From positions 62,001-126,000 of the forward strand of contig JAVJQA010000019.1 in NCBI GenBank assembly GCA_040218045.1: DNA of 64,000 nt. Reading direction: 5' to 3'. Made by a program: the position numbers and the translations under genes. Under the pieces are notes generated by a model. It had not been told where the DNA came from. It did no database searches and saw nothing but the letters and a program-made list of their open reading frames with translations. Source of the stretch: Marinoscillum sp040218045 (GTDB lineage: Bacteria > Bacteroidota > Bacteroidia > Cytophagales > Cyclobacteriaceae). The first letter of the stretch is position 1. Every line of letters begins with the position of its first letter. Shown piece after piece: positions 17,672 to 26,488 of this stretch.

Positions 17672-18238
17672 CTAAATCTTGTCAAGTGATTTTCTGTCTG
17701 GATCTCTTTGTTTCTTGAATGCTGAAGGGGTCATTCCTGTTTCTTTTTTGAACTGTGCCGAGAGGTGAGCCACACTACTATAGCTCAATTGGTAAGAGAT
17801 TTCAGAAAGTGAGAATTCACCATAAAAGAGTAATTCTTTGACTTTTTCGATCTTCTGACTGGTAATGAATTTTTCTATGGTGATCCCCTCTACAGAGGAA
17901 AAGAGCCGGCTTAGGGAGTTGTATTCCTGATGGAGTTTTTCTGAAAGGAAGGTGGAAAAATTTACTTTAAGTGGTTCTTTTGAATAGTGGATTTGATCGA
18001 TGATCGTTGATTTTACTTTTGCGATAATCGCCGACTTTCCAGGGGCCAGAATTTCAAACCCATGAGATTTGAGCTTTTCAGCAATCAAATGAAGGTTTTG
18101 CTTTGTTGGCTTAGAGGGCAATCTCACTTCACCTAGTTTCACTTCTTCCGGTTTTGAATTGAAAGATTCAAAGATTTCTGTGACCACTGAAATGCATCTC
18201 GGGCAAACCATATTCTTCACATAAATTGTCTCTGCCAT
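17672..18238 (-). CDS. AraC-type regulator with an N-terminal HMA-like metal-sensing head
   Basis: 188 residues. Residues 1-65 resemble an HMA domain (IYVKNMVCPRCISVVTEIF), with the pair CPRC near residues 12-15. Residues about 95-180 are an AraC helix-turn-helix pair (KVKELLFYGEFSLSEISYQLSYSSVAHLSAQFKKETGMTPSAFK). A regulator that carries a metal-binding head suits control of the metal genes at 9-15 kb, all transcribed on the same strand downstream. Direct metal response is inferred. Such AraC/HMA fusions occur widely in Bacteroidota but are little studied. Confidence 0.85.
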   Translation of the reverse strand: MAETIYVKNMVCPRCISVVTEIFESFNSKPEEVKLGEVRLPSKPTKQNLHLIAEKLKSHGFEILAPGKSAIIAKVKSTIIDQIHYSKEPLKVNFSTFLSEKLHQEYNSLSRLFSSVEGITIEKFITSQKIEKVKELLFYGEFSLSEISYQLSYSSVAHLSAQFKKETGMTPSAFKKQRDPDRKSLDKI

Positions 18239-18412
18239 TTTGTAAATCTAAGGTAGAATCCAACCCCACACCAAGCCTGAATAGCGAGAGAAGGGTAAAC
18301 GATGACAAATTGACTCCATAATCCGATTAAATACACCATCAATTGGGGTTTGAACCTCCCATTAAAAACCATAAATTGGAGCTGATTTTTGAACCCTGTT
18401 TTTGACTTGAAG

Positions 18413-20365
18413 ATGATGAGATATATTCTTTGCCTATTTGTTTTTCTTGCTTGTATAAAACTCCATTCTCAAACTTTATCCCTGCAATCTCCCGATGATG
18501 AGCTTACGGTCACTATTGAAATAGCAGATAAGATTGTGTGGTCAGTTACTTCCGCCAGTCAAGTGGTGATACCCCGAGTAGAGGTTGCGATGCTGCAATC
18601 CCAAGAACGAAGCCTTGGGATAAACCCGGTCTTGAAAAATCAAAGTCGTGAATCAGTAAAGAAATATGTGGATGTGGCCACACCGCATAAAGATTCAAAA
18701 ATAGAAGAAGAATACAATCAGTTAACATTGGAATTTAAAGGTGGCTTCTCGCTGCTTTTTAGAGCTTACAATGATGGCATTGGCTATCGTTTTATTGATC
18801 TAAAGAAAAAGTCGCGCCAAGTAGTCAAAGAAGTTTTGAAAATGGAATTTCCTGAAGGTTCTCGATCTCTGTTTCCTCAAGAGGAGTCAATGTATTCTCA
18901 CAATGAGCGGTTGTATCTCGATAAGGGTTTATCGGATTTGTCAAGTGAAGATTTCTGCAGTTTGCCAGTATTGTTCAAGTCTAAAGATTACAACGTGCTG
19001 TTTACTGAAACTGCCTTGCATGACTATCCGGGCATGTTTTTGAAAGGTGGTGAGGGTACTGCTGTGGAAGCCATTTTTCCGAAATATGTTTTAAAAGCCA
19101 TCCCATCTAAAGACTCACCTGATAGAAATCAGGAACTTGTGGAACAGGGTGACTATATCGCTCAACTGGATGGAGCTAAAAAGTTTCCCTGGAGGGTATT
19201 TGTGATCAGCAAGGATGATCGTGATTTGATTGAGAGTAACCTGACTTACCTCATGTCTGAAGAGACTGTGATTGATACAGATTGGATCAAGCCGGGCAAA
19301 GTAGCGTGGGACTGGTACAACGCCAACAATGTTTATGGAGTAGATTTTAAGTCTGGCCTGAATACAGAAACTTATAAATACTACATTGATTTTGCGGCAG
19401 CCAACAAAATTGAATATGTAATCCTCGATGAAGGCTGGACAAAAAGCACTACCGAGATTTTGGAGTTCAATCCTGATATAGATGTTTCGGAATTGATCAG
19501 TTATGGTGATTCTCAAGGAGTGGGAATCATTCTTTGGGTGCTTTGGAAACCACTGGACGATAAGTTGGATGAGATCTTGGAAACCTATAAGTCCTGGGGA
19601 GCCAAGGGAATAAAGGTGGACTTTATGCAGCGCAACGATCAGTACATGGTCAACTCCTATGAGCGGATTGCAAAGAAGGCTGCGGAGCTGGAGTTGTTGG
19701 TTGACTATCACGGCGCTTTTAAACCATCAGGACTTAGAAGAAAATACCCGAACGTGGTAAATTATGAAGGGGTCAAAGGAAGTGAAAACAACAAATGGAG
19801 TGCGGACATTACCCCGGAACACAATGTCACTATACCCTTTATTAGAATGGTAGCGGGACCAATGGATTACACACCGGGTGCCATGTCAAACCGGCACGAG
19901 ATTGACTATAGCATCAGCTTTGAGCGGCCGATGAGTTTGGGAACAAGAGCGCATCAAGTGGCTATGTATGTGGTCTATGAAGCACCATTTCAGATGTTGT
20001 GTGAATCACCATCCAGATACAAAGAAGAGCAGGAGACAGTTGATTTTATGACTCAAATACCCACCACTTGGGATGAGACTGTAGTGCTGGAGGGAAAAGT
20101 AGGGGATTATGTAGCCATAGCTAGACGAAAAGGCGCAAAGTGGTATATTGGTGCTATGACCGATTGGACGGCAAGGGAAATGGATCTGGATCTGAGTTTC
20201 CTGGGGGAAGGTCCGTATAAAGTCACAGTTTATCAGGATGGCATCAATGCAGATCGGTACGCAGAGGATTATATAATCAAAAACAGTGAGGTCAAAGCAT
20301 CTGATAAGCTGAATGTCAAATTGGCTTCTGGTGGTGGCTTTGCTGCTATTTGCACAAAACAGTAA
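18413..20365 (+). CDS. Glycoside hydrolase family 97 (SusB-like alpha-glycosidase)
   Basis: About 650 residues from the ATG at 18413 (TTG at 18389 also open), with a signal peptide ending in LHSQ. The N-terminal beta-sandwich (about 25-270) is followed by a TIM barrel (WDWYNANNVYGVDFKSG; ILDEGWTKS; GAKGIKVDFMQRNDQ; DYHGAFKPSGLRRKYPN) and a C-terminal beta domain, as in SusB. The KVDF motif provides an Asp where retaining GH97 enzymes (alpha-galactosidase type) have their nucleophile, while inverting alpha-glucosidases use Glu; this favours the retaining type but is not proven. Secreted to the periplasm. No sus-type transporter pair is nearby, so it is a solitary enzyme. Confidence 0.92.
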   Translation: MMRYILCLFVFLACIKLHSQTLSLQSPDDELTVTIEIADKIVWSVTSASQVVIPRVEVAMLQSQERSLGINPVLKNQSRESVKKYVDVATPHKDSKIEEEYNQLTLEFKGGFSLLFRAYNDGIGYRFIDLKKKSRQVVKEVLKMEFPEGSRSLFPQEESMYSHNERLYLDKGLSDLSSEDFCSLPVLFKSKDYNVLFTETALHDYPGMFLKGGEGTAVEAIFPKYVLKAIPSKDSPDRNQELVEQGDYIAQLDGAKKFPWRVFVISKDDRDLIESNLTYLMSEETVIDTDWIKPGKVAWDWYNANNVYGVDFKSGLNTETYKYYIDFAAANKIEYVILDEGWTKSTTEILEFNPDIDVSELISYGDSQGVGIILWVLWKPLDDKLDEILETYKSWGAKGIKVDFMQRNDQYMVNSYERIAKKAAELELLVDYHGAFKPSGLRRKYPNVVNYEGVKGSENNKWSADITPEHNVTIPFIRMVAGPMDYTPGAMSNRHEIDYSISFERPMSLGTRAHQVAMYVVYEAPFQMLCESPSRYKEEQETVDFMTQIPTTWDETVVLEGKVGDYVAIARRKGAKWYIGAMTDWTAREMDLDLSFLGEGPYKVTVYQDGINADRYAEDYIIKNSEVKASDKLNVKLASGGGFAAICTKQ

Positions 20366-20366
20366 T

Positions 20367-20436
20367 TAATCCTACTTTTCAAATTATAATCACATACTGA
20401 ATTCATTTCAGTATCTAAACTTGACAAGTAGGATTA
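20367..20436. terminator. Nested inverted repeat between convergent genes, likely bidirectional terminator
   Basis: Outer arms of 16 nt, TAATCCTACTTTTCAA (20367-20382) and TTGACAAGTAGGATTA (20421-20436), pair with one mismatch. Inside is ATACTGAA-N5-TTCAGTAT (20394-20414). It begins 1 bp after the GH97 stop and ends 3 bp before the stop of the convergent gene. Long T runs are absent, so the terminator role rests on position. The plan copies that at 10482-10544. Confidence 0.55.
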
Positions 20437-20439
20437 GCC

Positions 20440-22341
20440 TCACCCGAAAATATTTCTTGTGAAGACTACTTTAATGCGTTGCTGGAATTTGTCAATGACC
20501 TTAAAGATTTCTTTCAAAGTGACTACCTCAATCTTGGTTAGGGATTTAGGGTTGACGTAGTTGTGAGGCTCATCCTGATCATGGATAATCTGTTGTGATT
20601 GATACCTTAACCGCATTCCCATAAGGTAGTAGTATGCTTGTAGCAATTCGTGATACTCTTCTTCTGAGAAGACTTTGATTTGGCGCAATGCTTCGAGACG
20701 TTCTCCTGTATTGGTTTTCACAATTTTATGTTTCAATGCATAAACCCTGACCAGGTCCACAATTGGTGTCATTGCACGTTTGATGTTAAACACCTGCTGA
20801 TCATCTTTGGAGATAGTGCGAATCCCTCTAAAGAAAGTCAGAGGAGGCTCATACTGTAGGGCATTGTTGGCCAGCAGCGTAAAAAAGTAAACGCTTGGAT
20901 CAGCAAGTTTATCGACTATGTGCGACTGAAGCTCAACGATAAGAGACTCTTCTCCATAGATGTGTCGGCAGTCAAAAAATGTGGAGAAGTTCATTACGGC
21001 TTCCGGGTCAGGATTGGCAATCCATTCGTTGTAGTTGCGCTTCCAGTGAGATAGCGAATGGGTCCATCTGGGATTCTTGGCCATCAGGCCGCCTGTGCAA
21101 AAGGAGAATCCAATGAAGTTTAACCGTTCTGAGACCAGCTCGGCAAAATGAAGAAAATAGTCACGGGTTTTCTCCCGGAATTCATTGGCTTTATCTTCAT
21201 AGATGATCGCATTGTCCTGATCGGTTTTGAGGGTTTGTTCCTTCCGGCCCTCACTACCCAAAGCCATAAACACAAACTTAGCTGGTGGTGGCCCTATTTC
21301 TTTGATCACTCCATCAATTACCTTCTGGGCAATGCTGTCTGAGATATTGGTAATCACCTGGTTGACTATTTCGGACCGTACTCCCCGGGTGAGCAGCTGA
21401 TATACTACTTCGGGCACCTGGCCCCATTTTCGCTGTAACTCATCGTCGGACAGTGCCAGTCTCACAGACTGTATAAAAACGAACGGAGATTGCGCCTGGT
21501 CAGAGAGGAGTTTGTTTCGACTGATCACTCCTACATCTTCTCCGTTTTCCTGAACTATGATGTACCTGATCATGTGATCAAACATTAACAACACAGCCTC
21601 ATAAACATACTCTTCACGACTAATCCTATAAATGGGACCTTCCATAATTTCCCCCACAGGCGTGGCTGAGTGGCGCTGTTCTGCTACGATCTTATTTCGG
21701 AGCAAAATATCCGTCACATACCCTACATAGTCTCCATTGTTTTCTACAAAAAGACAGCTCATCTTGTGCTGCTCCATGATTCTGGCAGCGTCATGGCTGG
21801 GTGTGTGGACATTGCAGCTGATTATAGGCCGTGTATTTACGGTATCAAGTCTCCTGACAAAATATCGATCAAAGGAGAGGGTCTCTACGTCAATGGTTGG
21901 ATAGGTGACAAAATTTGCATACTGATCATTGAGCATCTCCCGGCCAAAAGCAGAGAGGAAGTACTGGTAGAAAGCGTCGTTTTCTTTACATAGTTTCTTG
22001 AATAGATCGGCTTTAATCCGGTAAATCCTGGTGTTCTTTTGAGTTGATACAGTGAGGATGGATTTTCCTTTGTTGAGCAGGATTGAAAAAGCTCCGTAAG
22101 TCTCACCCGGAGGAATAGTGATTGAGGCTTTTTTCTTCCCTGAACTACTCAAAAAGAATGTTTCATAAGTGCCTTCCATGAGGATGTCCAGACCTTCCAG
22201 TTTGGTCTTATGCTGTTGGTAAATAATTTCTTTACTGCCATGGACCACCTCAGCCATACTCTCGGCTAATTCCACAAGTGTATCCTCATCAAGTTGATTA
22301 TAAGGATTTGTGTTTTTCAGAAATTGGAGCTTATCCGTCAT
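20440..22341 (-). CDS. Cyclic-nucleotide-binding / CBS / DUF294 nucleotidyltransferase protein
   Basis: 633 residues from the ATG at 22341, chosen because it overlaps the stop of the exonuclease gene (ATGA). Order: cNMP-binding-like domain (about 15-140, PPGETYGAFSILLNKGKSILT); two CBS repeats (about 165-290); the DUF294 nucleotidyltransferase core (ALGSEGRKEQTLKTDQDNAIIYED, with the G-S and D-x-D type metal residues) near 355-380; and a C-terminal helical DUF294_C domain. Relatives include signal-transduction proteins related to GlnD-type uridylyltransferases. It could modify a partner protein in response to nucleotide levels; target unknown. The pairing with a DnaQ-like exonuclease is common in Bacteroidota and proteobacteria. 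Confidence 0.9.
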   Translation of the reverse strand: MTDKLQFLKNTNPYNQLDEDTLVELAESMAEVVHGSKEIIYQQHKTKLEGLDILMEGTYETFFLSSSGKKKASITIPPGETYGAFSILLNKGKSILTVSTQKNTRIYRIKADLFKKLCKENDAFYQYFLSAFGREMLNDQYANFVTYPTIDVETLSFDRYFVRRLDTVNTRPIISCNVHTPSHDAARIMEQHKMSCLFVENNGDYVGYVTDILLRNKIVAEQRHSATPVGEIMEGPIYRISREEYVYEAVLLMFDHMIRYIIVQENGEDVGVISRNKLLSDQAQSPFVFIQSVRLALSDDELQRKWGQVPEVVYQLLTRGVRSEIVNQVITNISDSIAQKVIDGVIKEIGPPPAKFVFMALGSEGRKEQTLKTDQDNAIIYEDKANEFREKTRDYFLHFAELVSERLNFIGFSFCTGGLMAKNPRWTHSLSHWKRNYNEWIANPDPEAVMNFSTFFDCRHIYGEESLIVELQSHIVDKLADPSVYFFTLLANNALQYEPPLTFFRGIRTISKDDQQVFNIKRAMTPIVDLVRVYALKHKIVKTNTGERLEALRQIKVFSEEEYHELLQAYYYLMGMRLRYQSQQIIHDQDEPHNYVNPKSLTKIEVVTLKEIFKVIDKFQQRIKVVFTRNIFG

Positions 22342-23033
22342 AGTAGAAGCAGCGCTAAACCTATTGTGATAAAAAGAAGAACAGGTAAACCACAACCTGT
22401 TTTATTGCCAATTTTATTGCCAATTTTAATAAATAATGGCTGGTTGTTTAGTATTTCATCATTCAATTCACCACGACGATAGAGTTCGAAAAAGCATTTT
22501 GCAGTGGCTGCAACATCTATGGCTGCATCGTGGGAGCGTTCCATTCGTTCATTAAAGAGCCGAATGTGGAGTTCTTCCAGTTTGGGATACTCATTATTGG
22601 GGAATACCGCATAGTCCGTTGTAGACCGCATAGTGCAAAAATGTCTATAGTCTTTGAGGATGTTTTTTTGACCGGCTCGAAACAGGGCCACCTGCAACAT
22701 CTTACTGTCGAACTCTACAAAATGCCCAATAACCAGTGGTTTGTATTTTCTCAAGTCAGAGGCAAACTTCTTAAGGACGTATTTTCGATCCTCGCCTTTT
22801 GCTTTCAATTCATCTTGTGTAATTCCATGGATCTTAATAGAGGATTCCTGAATGTAAATATCTTCCTCATAAATGAAATGATTTGCTTCCTTCAGCAGGT
22901 TCCCTTCCACATCATATACCAACCAGGCAATTTGTAAAACGAATGGCCAATTATCAAGGTCGGTAACAGGGGCATTGAGGGATTGAGGAATACCCGAGGT
23001 TTCAGTGTCTACAAATAGAAGATGATTGTGCAT
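22338..23033 (-). CDS. DnaQ-like DEDDh 3'-5' exonuclease
   Basis: 231 residues. The DEDDh residues are visible: D/E in FVDTETSG (residues 8-15), Asp in VIGHFVEFDSKML (about 110), His and Asp in SHDAAIDVAATAKCF (about 172-178). The C-terminus carries a short direct repeat (KIGNKIGNKTG, from a repeated GCCAATTTTATT on the plus strand) and one predicted TM helix (LPVLLFITIGLALLLL), so the enzyme may be membrane-anchored, unusual for an exonuclease. Its stop overlaps the next gene's start, so both are coupled. Confidence 0.88.
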   Translation of the reverse strand: MHNHLLFVDTETSGIPQSLNAPVTDLDNWPFVLQIAWLVYDVEGNLLKEANHFIYEEDIYIQESSIKIHGITQDELKAKGEDRKYVLKKFASDLRKYKPLVIGHFVEFDSKMLQVALFRAGQKNILKDYRHFCTMRSTTDYAVFPNNEYPKLEELHIRLFNERMERSHDAAIDVAATAKCFFELYRRGELNDEILNNQPLFIKIGNKIGNKTGCGLPVLLFITIGLALLLL

Positions 23034-23242
23034 AAACTACGGAAAGTTAACCAGAGTCAAGGATTTGATAAGGCTTTCTTGTATAGCACTATGAAGTATT
23101 AAAAGTTCAATCGATTGTCTTTCGAAACTCCTAACTCATCAATTAAGAAATATTTCATGGAAAAACTGGCAGATTTTTAGGATGATTCAATCATTATGTA
23201 ATATTTTGACAATCCGTTTTTGTAACGATTACTAACCAACCT

Positions 23243-26200
23243 ATGTTAAAAGCTTTATTGCTGATTTGGACGCTTCAGTCGTCACAATCCGATAGTTTAC
23301 TTTTAGTTGATTCCAATGAAGTTCTTGAATCGGTGAGCGGTTTAAGATCAGAAGACAAGTTCGAGGAAGCAATAAAGCTTCTTGAAAGTGTAAATGAAGA
23401 GGATTCAAATTATTATAAAATCCAGGCGACATTGCTCTCCACCTACAATTCTGCGGAGCAATATGATCAAACTGTTTTAAAGTCTAAAGAGCTCCTTCAA
23501 AAGTCGAATGACATTAGAGCACAGATTTACTTATCTTATGGTAATGCTCTTTTAAGTAAGGAATTATACGACAGTGCCAAGCAGGTTTATTTGGAAGGAT
23601 TAGAGCAATACCCGTATCACCACATATTGCTGTACAATCTTGGTATTGTCAATTTTCGCCAAAAGCACTACGAAGTTTCTAAGGAATATTTTAAACGATG
23701 CTTGAAGATCAACCCATTCTACTCCAGCAGCCACCTAATGCTTGGGCATATCTCCATACTCGAAGGTTTGAGAACGAAGGGACTGATGAGTTACCTCACT
23801 TACCTAATGATTGCACCGGATAACAACAGTGGCTTGGTAACAATTGAAAATCTGGTCACAGATGGCTTGAGGTACGAAGGTTCAGTGGAGTCCAATGATA
23901 CATTGTTTGAGGAATATGATAATCTGTTAAAGTCCAAAGCTGCGTTTGACGAGAGGTTCAGGTACAATGTGAAATTCAATGCGTCAATAGTCAAGCAGAC
24001 CGAATTGCTCATTTCAAAACTGCAGCCTTCCAATGAAGACGATTTCTGGGCTCAGTTTTACCTGCCAATGTTTTTGGAGATTGGTAGAAATAAGCTGGTG
24101 GAAATGACGCTGTACAAGATATTGCAATCCACAGGTAGCGAGGATGTGGTTTCTTATCTTGAAAAAAACTCGTCTCAGGCTGATACATGGGCAGATGTAG
24201 TCAATTCTGAACTTGTATTATGGCGAGATAAAGATGAGGCTACACTTCTTGGTAAGACCGATGTTTATGACTTTTGGCACTATGACAACAATAACATCAA
24301 TGCGATCGGTAATAAAGATGCCGAGGAGAATAAAATTGGGCCTTGGGTGTTTTATCATGACAACAGCGAAGTAAGTGCTTTTGGAACATATAATGACACT
24401 GGTGCAAAAGTTGGAGTTTGGAAATACTTCTTTGAAAATGGGGTGATGAGCCGATTGGAAACACGTGACGATTCTGGTAACTTTTCTGAGCCAGCCCTTT
24501 ATTATCGCGAGGATGGTAGCATTGCTACTGAAGTGCCCTACGAGGGAGAGGATGTGCAAGGCCAGGTGACTTACTATTATCCCTGTGATCAGGTGAAGGA
24601 AACGGTAGAATACAGCAACAATAAGTCCAATGGGAAAGGAGTGGTGTATTATGAGACGGGGGCTAAAAATATTGATTACTCCATGTCAGAAGGAGCACTT
24701 CAGGGAGAATATACCCTCTATCATCAAACGGGAAATGTGAAAAGCAAGTATCACTTTGAGGCGGGAAACAAAGAAGGCAAATATCAGATTGTCTATCACA
24801 ATGGGGTAGTAGAGGAAGAAGGTTCTTATCAGGAAGATCTGGCCGAAGGGCAGTGTGTTGGAGCATTCTCATCTGGTAAGAAGGCATACGAGGGAGCGTT
24901 TAATCAGGGAAATAAAATTGGTAATTGGAAGTATTTCCATGAAAATGGCCAGTTGCGCTACGAAGAAAATTACAACGAAGATGGAGCCTATCACGGAGAC
25001 TTAACTTTTCACAACATTGAGGGATTTATGGAATCCAAAATCACCTATGATAACGGAATCCAGGTAGCTTATGCGTATTACGATGATCTGGGAAATGTGC
25101 TTTCCAGTGGATCTGATCCTGAAGGCAATATGCCGTTTGAAAGATGGAGGTGGACGGGATTTCGTTATTCAAAAGGAACACTTAAAAATGGTAAGTTGGA
25201 AGGGGACTATACCATATATTATGAAAATGGGGCAGTTTTTCAGCAAGGCGCTATGAAAGAGGGGAGTTGGCATGGACCTTTCACTGAATATTATCCTTCT
25301 GGAAAAGTATCCTTTAAAGGCGCGTATGAAGAAGGATTGGAGCAGGGCTATTTTGTCTATTATAGCAAACAGGGGAAAAAGGTAAATGAAGGGCATTTTA
25401 TTGATGGTCAGGCGCAGCAGCGTTGGATAAGCTATTATCAAAATGGTCAGATTGAAGGAGCCAGCTATTTTGTGGATGCAGAGTACCAGGGATGGTGTCA
25501 GTCTTACGGCCCCAATGGAAAGCTTTGGAGTGATATGAAATATAACGAGGGAAGTGTGGTGGCATATCGCTTATATGATACTTTGGCCCAAGTATATATG
25601 GAAAGAGAATTGCCAAATGCTTCTGGATCATTTGATTACCTGTATCCCAATGGTCAAATCAATTTTTCCTCGCTAGTAGCTTGTGGGTATTATATGGATA
25701 AGTACAAGCACTACTATCCTGACGGAAAGCTACTTTCCGATAGACCTATGGTCAACGGCGTGTTTCATGGAGATTTTAAGAAGTATAGTCATAGTGGAAA
25801 AGTACTCATTGAAGGGGCGTATGAGAATAATCTCCGAACAGGAACCTGGAATTATTACACTTATGATGGGAAATTAGAACGTACTTATCAGTATCTGGAT
25901 GATGAACTTCACGGTGTTTACACCCGATATTATCCTAACGGTCAACCCGAATCCAAAATAAGTTATTATATGGGTAAAAGACACGGGCCTTCACATTATT
26001 ATGACATGCAAGGTAACCTTCAAATCATTAAGTATTACGATGGGGAGTTTGGCCTGGTTTCCTTTCAGTACCGGGGCTCGGATGGCGAACTGGTAGATAA
26101 AATCAAGTTTGATCATAACATGGAGAAAATTGAAGCATTTTTCCCGAACGGAGAGAGATCGGCTTTTCAAGAGTACAAAAATGGAGTTCTTCATGGCCAG

Positions 26201-26488
26201 ACAGTTTATTACTCAAGTGACGGCAAAGTACTTGAGGAGGGTTTTTTTAAAGAAGGAGAAAACCAGGGAGATTATATACAGTATTATCCAAATGGTAATG
26301 AAAGATCTAAAACTACTTACCTCAACGATGAGGTCATTGGGAAGTCTTATGAATACTTTGAAAATGGTAAGGTTCAAATTGTTCGGGAATATTCATTGGA
26401 TGTACAGAATGGTTGGGAAAGAATTTTTGATGCAACAGGAAAGGAAATAGATACGTGGTATTACTGGAATGATTATATCTATGAATAA
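23243..26488 (+). CDS. Large TPR plus YwqK/MORN-type repeat protein
   Basis: 1081 residues. The first ten residues or so form a weak hydrophobic signal (MLKALLLIWTLQSSQS). Residues about 25-190 show TPR repeats (LYNLGIVNFRQKHYEVSKEYFKRCLKINP). From about 345 to the end, some 25 copies of a short beta-hairpin repeat run on, with the core Y-Y-x-N/S-G-x-x-x-x-x-x-x-x-x-G-x-x-x-G (for example YYENGAVFQQGAMKEGSWHG). This is the YwqK/MORN_2 repeat; despite the family's common antitoxin label, no toxin is next door. Probably an exported scaffold binding a polymer or membrane. It overlaps the next gene by 8 bp, forming a three-gene operon with two DUF3857 proteins. Confidence 0.88.
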   Translation: MLKALLLIWTLQSSQSDSLLLVDSNEVLESVSGLRSEDKFEEAIKLLESVNEEDSNYYKIQATLLSTYNSAEQYDQTVLKSKELLQKSNDIRAQIYLSYGNALLSKELYDSAKQVYLEGLEQYPYHHILLYNLGIVNFRQKHYEVSKEYFKRCLKINPFYSSSHLMLGHISILEGLRTKGLMSYLTYLMIAPDNNSGLVTIENLVTDGLRYEGSVESNDTLFEEYDNLLKSKAAFDERFRYNVKFNASIVKQTELLISKLQPSNEDDFWAQFYLPMFLEIGRNKLVEMTLYKILQSTGSEDVVSYLEKNSSQADTWADVVNSELVLWRDKDEATLLGKTDVYDFWHYDNNNINAIGNKDAEENKIGPWVFYHDNSEVSAFGTYNDTGAKVGVWKYFFENGVMSRLETRDDSGNFSEPALYYREDGSIATEVPYEGEDVQGQVTYYYPCDQVKETVEYSNNKSNGKGVVYYETGAKNIDYSMSEGALQGEYTLYHQTGNVKSKYHFEAGNKEGKYQIVYHNGVVEEEGSYQEDLAEGQCVGAFSSGKKAYEGAFNQGNKIGNWKYFHENGQLRYEENYNEDGAYHGDLTFHNIEGFMESKITYDNGIQVAYAYYDDLGNVLSSGSDPEGNMPFERWRWTGFRYSKGTLKNGKLEGDYTIYYENGAVFQQGAMKEGSWHGPFTEYYPSGKVSFKGAYEEGLEQGYFVYYSKQGKKVNEGHFIDGQAQQRWISYYQNGQIEGASYFVDAEYQGWCQSYGPNGKLWSDMKYNEGSVVAYRLYDTLAQVYMERELPNASGSFDYLYPNGQINFSSLVACGYYMDKYKHYYPDGKLLSDRPMVNGVFHGDFKKYSHSGKVLIEGAYENNLRTGTWNYYTYDGKLERTYQYLDDELHGVYTRYYPNGQPESKISYYMGKRHGPSHYYDMQGNLQIIKYYDGEFGLVSFQYRGSDGELVDKIKFDHNMEKIEAFFPNGERSAFQEYKNGVLHGQTVYYSSDGKVLEEGFFKEGENQGDYIQYYPNGNERSKTTYLNDEVIGKSYEYFENGKVQIVREYSLDVQNGWERIFDATGKEIDTWYYWNDYIYE

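Noticed and set aside
19115..19711. 198-codon ORF on the minus strand
   Set aside because: Antisense inside the GH97 gene with no recognisable motif.
22397..22440. Possible microsatellite (GCCAATTTTATT repeated)
   Set aside because: Only two to three copies and within a coding region; not an array.
23243..26488. Antitoxin of a YwqK-type toxin-antitoxin system
   Set aside because: The repeat family carries that label, but no toxin gene is adjacent and the protein is far larger than antitoxins.
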